From assembly GCF_014256275.1 (NCBI RefSeq), contig NZ_JACCFE010000002.1, forward strand, positions 1,364,001-1,428,000: a stretch of 64,000 nucleotides of DNA. The letters run 5' to 3'. This document shows positions 46,066 through 53,947 of the stretch, piece by piece. The DNA is from Rhodococcus sp. 4CII (lineage in GTDB: Bacteria > Actinomycetota > Actinomycetes > Mycobacteriales > Mycobacteriaceae). The position numbers were made by a program, and so were the translations under genes. The notes beneath the pieces were generated by a model. That model saw only the letters and a list, made by a program, of their open reading frames with translations. It did no database searches and was not told the DNA's origin. Position 1 is the stretch's first letter. Each line of letters opens with the position of its first letter.

Positions 46066-46734
46066 GTGACCGCTTTCGGCCTCGACGAACTACCCGTCAA
46101 GCCCCGACTGCGAGGGTGGATCCACCTGTGGGCGTTCGGCGTCTCCGTGATCGCCGGGCTCGTCCTCGTCACACTCGCGGGCCTCCGGGTGTCGGAGCAG
46201 GCGGCCCTCGCGACCGCCGTCTACAGCCTGACGGTGTGCGGCGTCTTCGGGGTCAGCGCCACGTATCACCGGACCCACTGGAACACCGTGTCGGCGCGCA
46301 CCTGGATGAAGCGCGCGGACCATTCGATGATCTTCCTGTTCATCGCCGGCAGCTACACCCCGTTCGCGGTGCTCGGGCTCCCCTCCGGAACCGGCCGGAC
46401 GCTGCTGATCGTCGTGTGGGCGGGGGCGCTCGCCGGGGTCGCGCTGAAGATGCTCTGGCCGACGGCGCCGCGATGGGTGGGTGTGCCGCTGTACCTGCTG
46501 CTCGGCTGGGCGATCGTCCCGGTCGCACCCGAACTGACACGCGAGGTCGGCGTCCTCCCGATGCTGCTGCTCCTGATCGGCGGCATCCTGTATTCGGTCG
46601 GCGCGATCCTCTACGCCACCAAGTGGCCCAATCCGTGGCCGTCCACATTCGGCCATCACGAGTTCTTCCACGCGGCCACCGTCGTCGCGGCGCTGTGCCA
46701 CTACATCGCCGTGTGGCTGGTGGTGTTCCGGTAG
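46066..46734 (+). CDS. hemolysin III/PAQR family membrane protein
   Basis: The 222-residue protein has seven membrane segments and the HlyIII/PAQR conserved residues: the first part with SATYHRTHW, the DHSMIFLFIAGSYTP block and the last FGHHEFFHAATVVAALCHY with metal-binding His residues. Bacterial members are related to PAQR receptors with possible lipid amidase activity; toxin function is not implied. The GTG start follows AGAAGAGG. It is the Rv1085c homologue and is convergent with the DUF255 gene. Confidence 0.9.
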   Translation: MTAFGLDELPVKPRLRGWIHLWAFGVSVIAGLVLVTLAGLRVSEQAALATAVYSLTVCGVFGVSATYHRTHWNTVSARTWMKRADHSMIFLFIAGSYTPFAVLGLPSGTGRTLLIVVWAGALAGVALKMLWPTAPRWVGVPLYLLLGWAIVPVAPELTREVGVLPMLLLLIGGILYSVGAILYATKWPNPWPSTFGHHEFFHAATVVAALCHYIAVWLVVFR

Positions 46735-46741
46735 CAGCCGG

Positions 46742-48757
46742 TTACCGGCTCAACGCCTCGCCGAGGTCCTCGGCCGTCGACACCGGGCGGTCGCAGACGA
46801 ACCCGCGGCACACGTACGCCGCCGACGTTCCCCCGACCAGCGGACGGTCGGTGAGCAGGGGTGACGAGTCCGGTTCGCCCCCGACCACGACCGCGCCGCC
46901 GGGGGCAAGTCTGCGGGCCTGCGCGAGCAGCGCGGAGTCGCCGTCGGTGGCCACCGCCACCTGGATCGGGCCACGCACCGACGCCTCGGCGACGGCGAGC
47001 CAGTGCCCGGCGGATCGCGGTGCACGTTGCAGGAGCAGCGCGACCCGGTCGAGCGAGTGGGCGGCAGCGGCCGCGTACCGTCCCGACGACTCCTGGTCGG
47101 CCACCGCGGCCGCGGTGAGCAGCGCCTCTGCCAGGCACGACGCTCCGGACGGCGTCGCTCCGTCGACGGGGTCCCGGGGTCGGGTCACCAGCGTCTCCGC
47201 GTCGTCCGCGGTGTCGAACCAGCTGCCGGGCCGCTCTGCATCGGCGAAATGGATCAGCGCGCGGTCCAGCAACGCCAGCGCGTGCGTCGACCAGTCAGGA
47301 TCGCCGGTCGCCTGGTACAGCGCGAGGAGTCCTGTCGCCAGGCACGCGTAGTCCTCGAGCACGCCGGCCGACTCGCCGACGGAAGGTCCCAGCGACGCGC
47401 GCCGCAGCCGCCCGTCGACGACGTGCAGTCCGAGGACCGCTCGCGCGCACTCCGCGGCGGCGGCCACCCACTCCGGCCTGCCGAGGCCCGCGCCCGCCTC
47501 GGCGAGCGCGGTGATCGTGAGGCCGTTCCAGGCGGTGACGACCTTGTCGTCGCGTCCGGGCTGCGGCCGGGTCGCCCGCTGCGCGAGCAGCGCGTCCCGC
47601 ACCCGGCGCCAGCGGTCCCGGTCGTCCGGGTCGCGCGGGAGCTGCAGGACGGACGCGCCGGCCTCGAACGTCCCGGCGGGAGTCACCGCGAACACATCGG
47701 CCGCCCACTGCCCGTCGTCGGGCCCGAGGACGTCGACGAGCTGCTCCGGGGTCCACACATACGTGAGCCCCTCCACGCCCTGGGTATCGGCGTCGAGGGC
47801 CGACGCGAACGACCCGTTCGCGGTGCGCAGATCGCGCAGCAGGAATTCGACGGTCTCCTCCGCGACCCGGACGGCCAGGTCCGAGCCCGTGCGGCGACCC
47901 AGGTGCGCGTACGCGCGCAACAGCTGGGCGTTGTCGTAGAGCATCTTCTCGAAGTGCGGCACCACCCACGCCGCGTCGACCGAGTAGCGGGCGAACCCGC
48001 CGCCGAGCTGGTCGTAGATGCCGCCGCGGGCCATCGCCGACGCGGTGCGCTGCACCACGCCGAGGACGGCGTCGTCGCCGGAGCGCTCGTACGTGCGGAG
48101 TAGGCCCTCCATCAGCGCAGACGGGGGGAATTTGGGGGCGCCCCCGAACCCGCCGCGCTCGGCGTCCTCGTCGCCGCACACGCTCCCGGCGGCCGCGTCC
48201 AGCAGAGCCGCGTCGACCCGGACGTCGCCCTCGGGGATGCCGCCGGCGCCGCGCCGCAATTCCGCGACCACCGAGGCGGCCGCCTCGTCGACGTCGCCGC
48301 GACGGTCACGCCACGTGTCGGCGATGGCGCCCAGCAACTGGGTGAACGACGGCATGCCGCCACGCGGCTCCGCCGGGTAATAGGTACCGCAATAGAACGG
48401 GGCGCCGGCCGGGGTGAGAAAGCACGTCATCGGCCAGCCGCCCTGACCGGTCATCGCGACCGTGGCGTTCATGTACACCGCGTCGAGGTCGGGCCGCTCC
48501 TCGCGGTCGACCTTGACGCAGACGAAATGCTCGTTCATCAGCGACGCCACCGCCTCGTCCTCGAAGGACTCGTGAGCCATCACGTGGCACCAATGGCACG
48601 CCGAGTACCCGATCGACAACAGGATCGGGACGTCCCGCTCCCGCGCCCACTCGGTGGCCTCCGGACCCCACTGCTGCCAGTGCACGGGATTGTCGGCGTG
48701 CTGTCGGAGATAGGGGCTGGTGGACCCGCCGAGTGTGTTGCGCGCGCGTGGGTCCAT
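46742..48757 (-). CDS. DUF255 thioredoxin-domain protein (YyaL-like)
   Basis: The 671-residue protein has an N-terminal thioredoxin fold (about 1-170) with CHWC at 54-57, followed by an alpha/alpha six-barrel glycoside-hydrolase-like domain (about 200-660). The family start NTLGGSTSPYLRQHADNPVHWQQW is intact. No signal peptide is present, so it is cytosolic. The role of bacterial members is unclear; the mycobacterial homologue is Rv1084. It is 17 bp downstream of the small membrane protein that follows mca, so all three may be co-transcribed. Confidence 0.9.
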   Translation of the reverse strand: MDPRARNTLGGSTSPYLRQHADNPVHWQQWGPEATEWARERDVPILLSIGYSACHWCHVMAHESFEDEAVASLMNEHFVCVKVDREERPDLDAVYMNATVAMTGQGGWPMTCFLTPAGAPFYCGTYYPAEPRGGMPSFTQLLGAIADTWRDRRGDVDEAAASVVAELRRGAGGIPEGDVRVDAALLDAAAGSVCGDEDAERGGFGGAPKFPPSALMEGLLRTYERSGDDAVLGVVQRTASAMARGGIYDQLGGGFARYSVDAAWVVPHFEKMLYDNAQLLRAYAHLGRRTGSDLAVRVAEETVEFLLRDLRTANGSFASALDADTQGVEGLTYVWTPEQLVDVLGPDDGQWAADVFAVTPAGTFEAGASVLQLPRDPDDRDRWRRVRDALLAQRATRPQPGRDDKVVTAWNGLTITALAEAGAGLGRPEWVAAAAECARAVLGLHVVDGRLRRASLGPSVGESAGVLEDYACLATGLLALYQATGDPDWSTHALALLDRALIHFADAERPGSWFDTADDAETLVTRPRDPVDGATPSGASCLAEALLTAAAVADQESSGRYAAAAAHSLDRVALLLQRAPRSAGHWLAVAEASVRGPIQVAVATDGDSALLAQARRLAPGGAVVVGGEPDSSPLLTDRPLVGGTSAAYVCRGFVCDRPVSTAEDLGEALSR

Positions 48758-48774
48758 CTCCAGCTCCCGTTCGA

Positions 48775-49095
48775 CTACTTCTGCAGGTTCGGTGGGGTGT
48801 CCGTGGGCTTCGGCGGTTCGGTCGTACTCGCGCCGCCGCCGTGAATCGCGCCGCGGTCGGTGCCCTCGTCCGCTTCCTGGTCGGGTTCGGGGTGCTCCGG
48901 CTCGAACGTCTCGGGCAGATTCTTGAGCTTCTTGTTCATCGACCGCACCAGCAGCACCACACCCGCGAGCAGCGCGAGTATCACCACGAGGCCGATGGGC
49001 GACGCCTTACCGAATTCGGGGCCGGACGGCGTGCTCGGCGTCTGCGCCAGGATGTCTGCCGCGCCGGTCACGATGCCGGCCGTCAATGCATTCAC
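48775..49095 (-). CDS. single-pass membrane protein downstream of mca
   Basis: The 106-residue protein has one membrane segment (about residues 33-50, IGLVVILALLAGVVLLV) preceded by a short outside part and followed by an acidic, Pro-rich cytoplasmic tail. The GTG start overlaps the mca stop by 4 bp (GTGA), so it is coupled to it. It occupies the position of Rv1083 in M. tuberculosis. Function is unknown; a membrane tether linked to mycothiol handling is only a guess from position. Confidence 0.75.
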   Translation of the reverse strand: MNALTAGIVTGAADILAQTPSTPSGPEFGKASPIGLVVILALLAGVVLLVRSMNKKLKNLPETFEPEHPEPDQEADEGTDRGAIHGGGASTTEPPKPTDTPPNLQK

Positions 49096-49982
49096 TGCCG
49101 GCCGTCCTCGGCGATGCCCGCGAACAGGTCGTTCTCCGGGATGGAGGTGGTGACCCGTGTCTTCGCGAGTTCGAATTCCTCGGTGGGCCAGATCTTCTGC
49201 TGAATCTCGAGCGGAACCGCGAAGAACGAGCCGTTCGGGTCGATCTGGGTGGCGTGGGCCCGCAACGCGTCGTCCCGCTTCGGGAAGTAGTCGCCGCACG
49301 TGATCTGGGTGGTGACGCGCGCCATCAGGTCACCCTGCTCGGTCTTCCACTTCTTGAGCCATTCGGCCATCGGGAACTCTTCGCCGCGGCGGTCGTACTC
49401 CTCCTGGAACTGCAGGAGTCGCTTCCGGATGAAGCCGTGCGAGTAGTAGACCTTCTGCACCTGCCACGGTTCTCCGGCGTCCGGGAACTGATCGGGGTCG
49501 GCCGCGGCCTCGTACGCGGCCATCGACACCTCGTGGCACCGGATGTGATCGGGGTGCGGGTAGCCACCGTTCTCGTCGTACGTGGTCATGACGTGCGGGC
49601 GGAACTCACGGATCGCGCGCACCAGCACCTCGGTCGACTCCTCGAGCGGAACGAGCGCGAAGCATCCCTCCGGCAGCGGCGGCTTCGGGTCGCCCTCCGG
49701 CAGACCGGAGTCGACGAATCCCAGCCACTGATGCTGAACACCGAGGATGCGCGCCGCCTCGGCCATCTCCTCGATGCGCACCTCGTGGATGCGGTCCCGC
49801 ACCCCGGGCACGTCCATCGCGGGGTTGAGGATGTCGCCACGTTCACCACCGGTCAACGTCACGACCTTCACTTCGTTGCCTTCTGCGGCGTAACGGGCCG
49901 TCGTCGCGGCGCCCTTGCTCGACTCGTCGTCGGGATGGGCATGGACGGCCATGAGCCGGAATCCGCTCACGTATTCGTTCAC
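49092..49982 (-). CDS. mca: mycothiol S-conjugate amidase
   Basis: Zinc hydrolase of the LmbE/PIG-L family that splits mycothiol conjugates to release mercapturates, a detoxification step unique to actinobacteria that use mycothiol. Zinc ligands are in AHPDDE (His16, Asp19) and the later HPDHIRCHE segment. The whole length matches Rv1082. The start is uncertain: GTG 49982 gives 296 residues, a GTG four codons later and an ATG at 50042 are alternatives. It leads a minus-strand operon with the two following genes. Confidence 0.92.
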   Translation of the reverse strand: MNEYVSGFRLMAVHAHPDDESSKGAATTARYAAEGNEVKVVTLTGGERGDILNPAMDVPGVRDRIHEVRIEEMAEAARILGVQHQWLGFVDSGLPEGDPKPPLPEGCFALVPLEESTEVLVRAIREFRPHVMTTYDENGGYPHPDHIRCHEVSMAAYEAAADPDQFPDAGEPWQVQKVYYSHGFIRKRLLQFQEEYDRRGEEFPMAEWLKKWKTEQGDLMARVTTQITCGDYFPKRDDALRAHATQIDPNGSFFAVPLEIQQKIWPTEEFELAKTRVTTSIPENDLFAGIAEDGRQ

Positions 49983-50160
49983 CTCAACTTCGCCAGTAGC
50001 CGTTGCCGGCTTGTCCGTGTCGTGCGCTCTCGCCCCCGCCATCGCTGGCGGCGCACTGACGCACGTCCTCTATAGTTCCACCCGAGAGTTCCGCTTGCAG
50101 CCGTGCCCCCGCTCGAGTGCTGTGAGTTACAGGGAACCGGAGCGGTACGAGAGTTGAGAG

Positions 50161-50586
50161 ATGACGAGAACGCTTCCCCCCGGCCGATACACAGCCGCGG
50201 CAAAGCCTGCGCATTCGAAGCGCTGGCTCGTGTGGGCGCTGTCCGCAGCAGTCGTGGTGGTCGGCGTGATCGTGGCGTTCGTCGCATACGACAAGTTCGC
50301 CGTCTCCGAGATCGACAGTGAGGCCACGTCGTTCGATCTGGTGAGTGATTCGCAACTCGACATCACGTTCACCGTCACGCGCGAGGACCCGTCCCGGGAC
50401 GCGGTCTGCATCGTCCGCTCGCGCTCCAAGGACGGTTCCGAGACCGGCCGCCGGGAGGTCTTCATCGCCGGCGGCGAGGATCAGACGGTGAAGGTCACCG
50501 CACCCGTCTACACTTCGCGGCCGCCGGCCATGGGCGACATCTACGGCTGCAGCCTGGACGTTCCCGCCTATCTCACCCGCGGCTGA
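50161..50586 (+). CDS. DUF4307 membrane protein
   Basis: The 141-residue protein has one membrane segment (about 23-44) and an extracytoplasmic DUF4307 domain with VSDSQLDITFTVTR, AVCIVRSRSKDGSETGR and a late GCSLDVPAYL. It is the Rv1081c homologue, upstream of greA as in mycobacteria and divergent from mca. Function is unknown. Confidence 0.82.
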   Translation: MTRTLPPGRYTAAAKPAHSKRWLVWALSAAVVVVGVIVAFVAYDKFAVSEIDSEATSFDLVSDSQLDITFTVTREDPSRDAVCIVRSRSKDGSETGRREVFIAGGEDQTVKVTAPVYTSRPPAMGDIYGCSLDVPAYLTRG

Positions 50587-50641
50587 CACACCCGAACCCG
50601 AGCGACCGTTCGGCTTATTCGGGGGTTGCACTCCCCGATCG

Positions 50642-50650
50642 TGCTAGAAT
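50642..50650 (+). promoter_or_regulatory. extended -10 promoter of greA
   Basis: TGCTAGAAT is a full extended -10 (TGnTAGAAT). No convincing -35 lies 16-18 bp upstream, which fits an extended -10 promoter. Predicted initiation at about 50657 gives a 155-base leader before the greA ATG. Confidence 0.55.
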
Positions 50651-50656
50651 CGCCTG

Positions 50657-50684
50657 ATACACGGTTCCGTTTGGAACCGTGTAT
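50657..50684 (+). promoter_or_regulatory. perfect stem-loop at the predicted 5' end of the greA message
   Basis: ATACACGGTTCC (50657-50668), loop GTTT, GGAACCGTGTAT (50673-50684) form a perfect 12-bp stem. It begins at the base predicted as +1 of the greA transcript. It may stabilise the message or pause and terminate early transcripts. There is no U-tract after it. Confidence 0.65.
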
Positions 50685-50811
50685 TGCTGCATTGGCGGCA
50701 AGGCGGAACCCGAACGGCTGCGGCCCTCGAATCCGCCGAGCCGTTGATCACTGCTGTTGCAGTGGTCTGTCGAGGGAGCCCGGCGGCTCCAACTACGAGG
50801 GAGTGATCGAG

Positions 50812-51306
50812 ATGACCGAGACCCAGGTGACCTGGCTGACCCAGGAGTCACACGACAGGCTCAAGAGCGAACTCGACCAGCTCATTGCCAATCGTCCGGT
50901 CATCGCCGCCGAAATCAACGAGCGTCGCGAAGAGGGCGATCTGAAGGAGAACGGCGGCTACCACGCGGCCCGCGAAGAGCAGGGCCAGCAGGAGGCGCGC
51001 ATCCGCCAGCTTCAGGAACTCCTGAACAGCGCGAAGGTCGGCGAGGCCCCCACCCAATCCGGTGTCGCGCTGCCCGGTTCCGTGGTGAAGGTCTACTACG
51101 ACGGCGACGAGAAGGACACCGAGACGTTCCTGATCGCCACCCGCGAAGAGGGTGCCCGCGACAACAAGCTCGAGGTCTACTCCCCCAACTCCCCGCTGGG
51201 TGGCGCACTGCTCGAGGCGAAGGTCGGCGAGACCCGCGAATACACGCTGCCCAACGGCAGCAGCATGAAGGTGACGCTCGTCAGCGCGGAGCCGTACCAC
51301 AGCTGA
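50812..51306 (+). CDS. greA: transcription elongation factor GreA
   Basis: Stimulates RNA polymerase to cleave backtracked transcripts. The 164-residue protein has the N-terminal coiled-coil hairpin with the acidic tip residues Asp43 and Glu46 in GDLKENGGYHAAREEQ, and the C-terminal FKBP-like domain with SPLGGALLEAKVGE. The ATG follows GAGGGAG. A GTG at 50803 is a possible alternative. It has its own leader with a hairpin and a strong terminator downstream. Confidence 0.95.
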   Translation: MTETQVTWLTQESHDRLKSELDQLIANRPVIAAEINERREEGDLKENGGYHAAREEQGQQEARIRQLQELLNSAKVGEAPTQSGVALPGSVVKVYYDGDEKDTETFLIATREEGARDNKLEVYSPNSPLGGALLEAKVGETREYTLPNGSSMKVTLVSAEPYHS

Positions 51307-51324
51307 TCTCGGATCCACCGCCGA

Positions 51325-51361
51325 AAACTCCGGTCCGGGCCCAGCGCCCGGGCCGGAGTTT
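51325..51361. terminator. bidirectional terminator between greA and the NlpC/P60 gene
   Basis: AAACTCCGGTCCGGGC (51325-51340) pairs with GCCCGGGCCGGAGTTT (51346-51361) with a single G-U pair. The plus strand continues CTGCGTTTTTC, a usable U-tract; the minus strand also ends in a run of T within the stem. It serves both convergent genes. Confidence 0.9.
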
Positions 51362-51386
51362 CTGCGTTTTTCGGACGCACGGTTCT

Positions 51387-52736
51387 TCAGAAGAGCCGGC
51401 GAGCCTTCATGCCGGCGAACACGGGTCCGATGCGCACGACGTCCCCGGTGGTCGGCGCGTGCAGCATCAAACCGTTACCGACGTAGATCGCCACGTGCCC
51501 CGGCCCACCCGACTGCCAGTTGCCGAACAGCAGATCCCCGGGCCTGGCCTCGGACAGCGGCACCTCGACGCCGACACCCCACTGGGTCTCCGACGTGCGG
51601 GGCAGCTTGATGCCGGTGGCGGCGTACACAGCGAAGGACGTCAGACCGGAGCAGTCGAAACCGCCACCGGACGGCCCGTTGATGTTGCCGCCGCCCCACA
51701 CGTACGGCAGTCCGATGAACCGCATGGCCGCTTCGACGACACGGCTCGTGTCGCCGGCGGCGGCGCCGTAGAAGAACGGTGACAGCATCCGCGCGAACGA
51801 GTCCTCGAGCGAGCGGATCCGTGCGACGTACGGCTGGGTTTCGTGCTCGTAGTCGAACTTCCCGGCGGGCATGCCACCGGCCGACCGGACCGCGCCCGCA
51901 CCCGCGTTGTAGGCGGCGATCGTGAGGTCGAGGGTGTCGCCCTTGACGACTCCCTCCTTCTTCCAGCCGTCGATCTGCCCGAACAGGTCGCACAGCATCT
52001 GGCCGGACGCCATCATCGGGTCGGCGACGCCGTTGATGTCGACCTTGCCGTCGCCGTCGGCGTCCTTGCCGTACTTGGCCCAGGCAGCGGGCATGAACTG
52101 ACCGGGGCCGCGGGCACCTGCCCGGGACACGGGCGACGTGGCGCCGTACCGGAAGCCGTTCTCGACCGAGTACAGGGCCGCCAGTGTCGGCGGCTTGATG
52201 CCCTCGCACAGCGACCCGGCCTTGCGGATCCACGGCGCGAAGACGGCGATGGCACCGACCGGCGCGAGCGAGACACCGGGAAACCCGGCGGGGACGGACG
52301 GGATCAGCGACCCGAGACCGCTGATGAGCGCCGGGACGCCGGGCAGGGCGGCCAGACCCCCGATCGCCGTTCCGACGTCGGGGGCACTCGGCGCGGGAGG
52401 CTGGTCGAGCGGTGCGTCCGGGAGCACCAATGGTGCGACCGGGGCGGGCGGCGGTGCCGCTTCGAGGGCGGGCGGTGGCGGAATGTAGGGGTCGGTTGCC
52501 TGCTTCACCACATCCGAAGCCTGGGCAACCATCTGCTCGGCCTGTGCACGGGCCGGCTCGGGGAGGGACGATATTGCGTTGTCAACTTGTTTCTGAACGT
52601 CGGGTGAGGCCTGCTCGACCACATGAATTGCTTCGGCTGCTTGATCTTTCACCGGCTGCGGTATGTCCGCTCCCTGAACGATGGCCCCCGCTGCGGTGGT
52701 GATCGCCACGATGATCGCCGCTGCATCAACTGACAT
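51387..52736 (-). CDS. bifunctional lytic transglycosylase/NlpC-P60 endopeptidase
   Basis: The 449-residue protein has an N-terminal segment (MSVDAAAIIVAITTAAGA) that may be an atypical export signal lacking positive residues, then a helical and Pro-rich linker to about 125. The SLT-like domain contains Glu192 in YSVENGFRYG and the AGARGPGQFMPAAWAKYG block. The C-terminal NlpC/P60 domain has the triad Cys362 (FDCSGL), His414 (GHVAIY) and His426 (LHAPTT). It should cut glycan and stem peptide of peptidoglycan. A GAGGAGG ribosome site precedes the ATG. The DNA near the start lacks a clear promoter. Confidence 0.88.
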   Translation of the reverse strand: MSVDAAAIIVAITTAAGAIVQGADIPQPVKDQAAEAIHVVEQASPDVQKQVDNAISSLPEPARAQAEQMVAQASDVVKQATDPYIPPPPALEAAPPPAPVAPLVLPDAPLDQPPAPSAPDVGTAIGGLAALPGVPALISGLGSLIPSVPAGFPGVSLAPVGAIAVFAPWIRKAGSLCEGIKPPTLAALYSVENGFRYGATSPVSRAGARGPGQFMPAAWAKYGKDADGDGKVDINGVADPMMASGQMLCDLFGQIDGWKKEGVVKGDTLDLTIAAYNAGAGAVRSAGGMPAGKFDYEHETQPYVARIRSLEDSFARMLSPFFYGAAAGDTSRVVEAAMRFIGLPYVWGGGNINGPSGGGFDCSGLTSFAVYAATGIKLPRTSETQWGVGVEVPLSEARPGDLLFGNWQSGGPGHVAIYVGNGLMLHAPTTGDVVRIGPVFAGMKARRLF

Positions 52737-52956
52737 ACGTGCGCTCCTCCTCCTCGGTGCACCTAACCGAGTGAGTTCACGTTACGACGGGGCACAGCAG
52801 GTGCGAGGCGATTCTGCGGGATTGCTCCGTTTCCTGCTGTGACCTGCGGGATAGCGGCACCGGGCGAATCACGCCCACGGAACCGACTGCGCACTCGGGG
52901 AGGAGAGACAGATTCTTCCCAGGTTGTTCTAAGGTTCGTCGGGGAAGCTGGTCGGC

Positions 52957-53151
52957 ATGAGTGAAGACCGACGGATCACCCGCCTGCTTCCCGTTCGCCG
53001 TGTCTTGGCAGCAGCTGGAATCGCCGGACTCGTCGCAGGTGGTGGTATGGCGGCAGCCGCCGCCGACCCCGCGACCCCCGATTCGTCGGTGGCAGCGCCC
53101 CTCGTCTCGGCTGGATTCGGCGCACCGGACGCCCTGTCCAGCGGTTCCTGA
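52957..53151 (+). CDS. small exported protein ahead of apbE
   Basis: The 64-residue frame has a signal peptide (MSEDRRITRLLPVRR basic start, hydrophobic core VLAAAGIAGLVAGGG, AAAAADP cleavage-like site) and a short mature part of about 28 residues with no motif. It ends 19 bp before the ApbE ATG in the same direction. A GGGGAAG site precedes the start. A cofactor-less, very small secreted peptide in an ApbE operon is unusual; it could be a real exported peptide or the remnant of a larger gene. Confidence 0.5.
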   Translation: MSEDRRITRLLPVRRVLAAAGIAGLVAGGGMAAAAADPATPDSSVAAPLVSAGFGAPDALSSGS

Positions 53152-53170
53152 AACAACCGGAGATCCACCG

Positions 53171-53941
53171 ATGACCAGCGCGCGCAGCGCAACCGAATGG
53201 TCCACCTGGGGTGTGCACGCCCGCATCGTCGTCACCGACCCGGACGCGCTGAGTTCGGCGTCGAACCTGATCCGCGGGTACCTCGCAGCCGCCGACGCCG
53301 CGGTCAACCGGGACCGTGCGGACGCCGAGATCCGCTCGCTCGACGAGGGCCGGAACACGGTCACACCGATGTTCGCCCGGTTCCTCGCCGACGCCCTCGC
53401 CGCGGCGCGCACGACAGAAGGAGCGCTCGACCCCACGGCCTCGTCCCCTGCCCCGCACGCGTGGCGGTCGATCACCGTCGAAGGCACGGAGATAACGCTT
53501 CCCGCCGGAGTGGAACTCGACCTGACGGCGACCGCGCGGGCGAGTTCCGCCGATCACTGTGCGTCGACGACGGCCGAGCTGCTCGGGTGCGGTGTCCTGG
53601 TGGCCCTCGGCGGAGACATCGCCACCGCGGGGACCACACCGCCCGGCGGCTGGCAGGTCCAGGTCCAGGACCTGCCCGGCGACCCAACCTGCCAGGTGTC
53701 GATTCCGTCGGGTGCGGCCGTCGCGACCGCCAGCACCGTCAAACCGCTGCACCCCGACTCGATCTCGTTGTGGCGCACCGTGTCCGTGGTGGCCGCGTCG
53801 TGCACCACCGCGCACGCGTCGAGCACGGCGGCGGTGGGGATGGGCGGCGGCGCCGTCGACTGGCTCACCAACCTCGAGCTACCCGCCCGGCTGGTGGACC
53901 AGGAGTTCCGGGTGATCACCCTCGGCGGGTGGCCGAACTAG
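53171..53941 (+). CDS. ApbE-like FAD:protein FMN transferase
   Basis: The 256-residue protein keeps the ApbE outline: AADAAVNRDRADAEIRSLDEG (flavin side), GALDPTASS (the DPT motif), ELDLTATARASSADHCASTTAELL and VALGGDIATAG, and ends with a C-terminal WRTVSVVAASCTTAHASSTAAVGMG segment. The usual HIIDP-type metal segment is replaced by KPLHPDSISLW. No lipobox or signal is visible, so it may act inside. It would attach FMN to a flavoprotein; no flavin-reductase gene adjoins. It is convergent with ilvA, 6 bp between stops. Confidence 0.75.
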   Translation: MTSARSATEWSTWGVHARIVVTDPDALSSASNLIRGYLAAADAAVNRDRADAEIRSLDEGRNTVTPMFARFLADALAAARTTEGALDPTASSPAPHAWRSITVEGTEITLPAGVELDLTATARASSADHCASTTAELLGCGVLVALGGDIATAGTTPPGGWQVQVQDLPGDPTCQVSIPSGAAVATASTVKPLHPDSISLWRTVSVVAASCTTAHASSTAAVGMGGGAVDWLTNLELPARLVDQEFRVITLGGWPN

Positions 53942-53947
53942 ATCCGG

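Noticed and set aside
46353..46586. Short antisense frames over hemolysin III as possible regulators
   Set aside because: They have no ribosome site, no motifs, and follow the codon-position mirror pattern of the sense gene.
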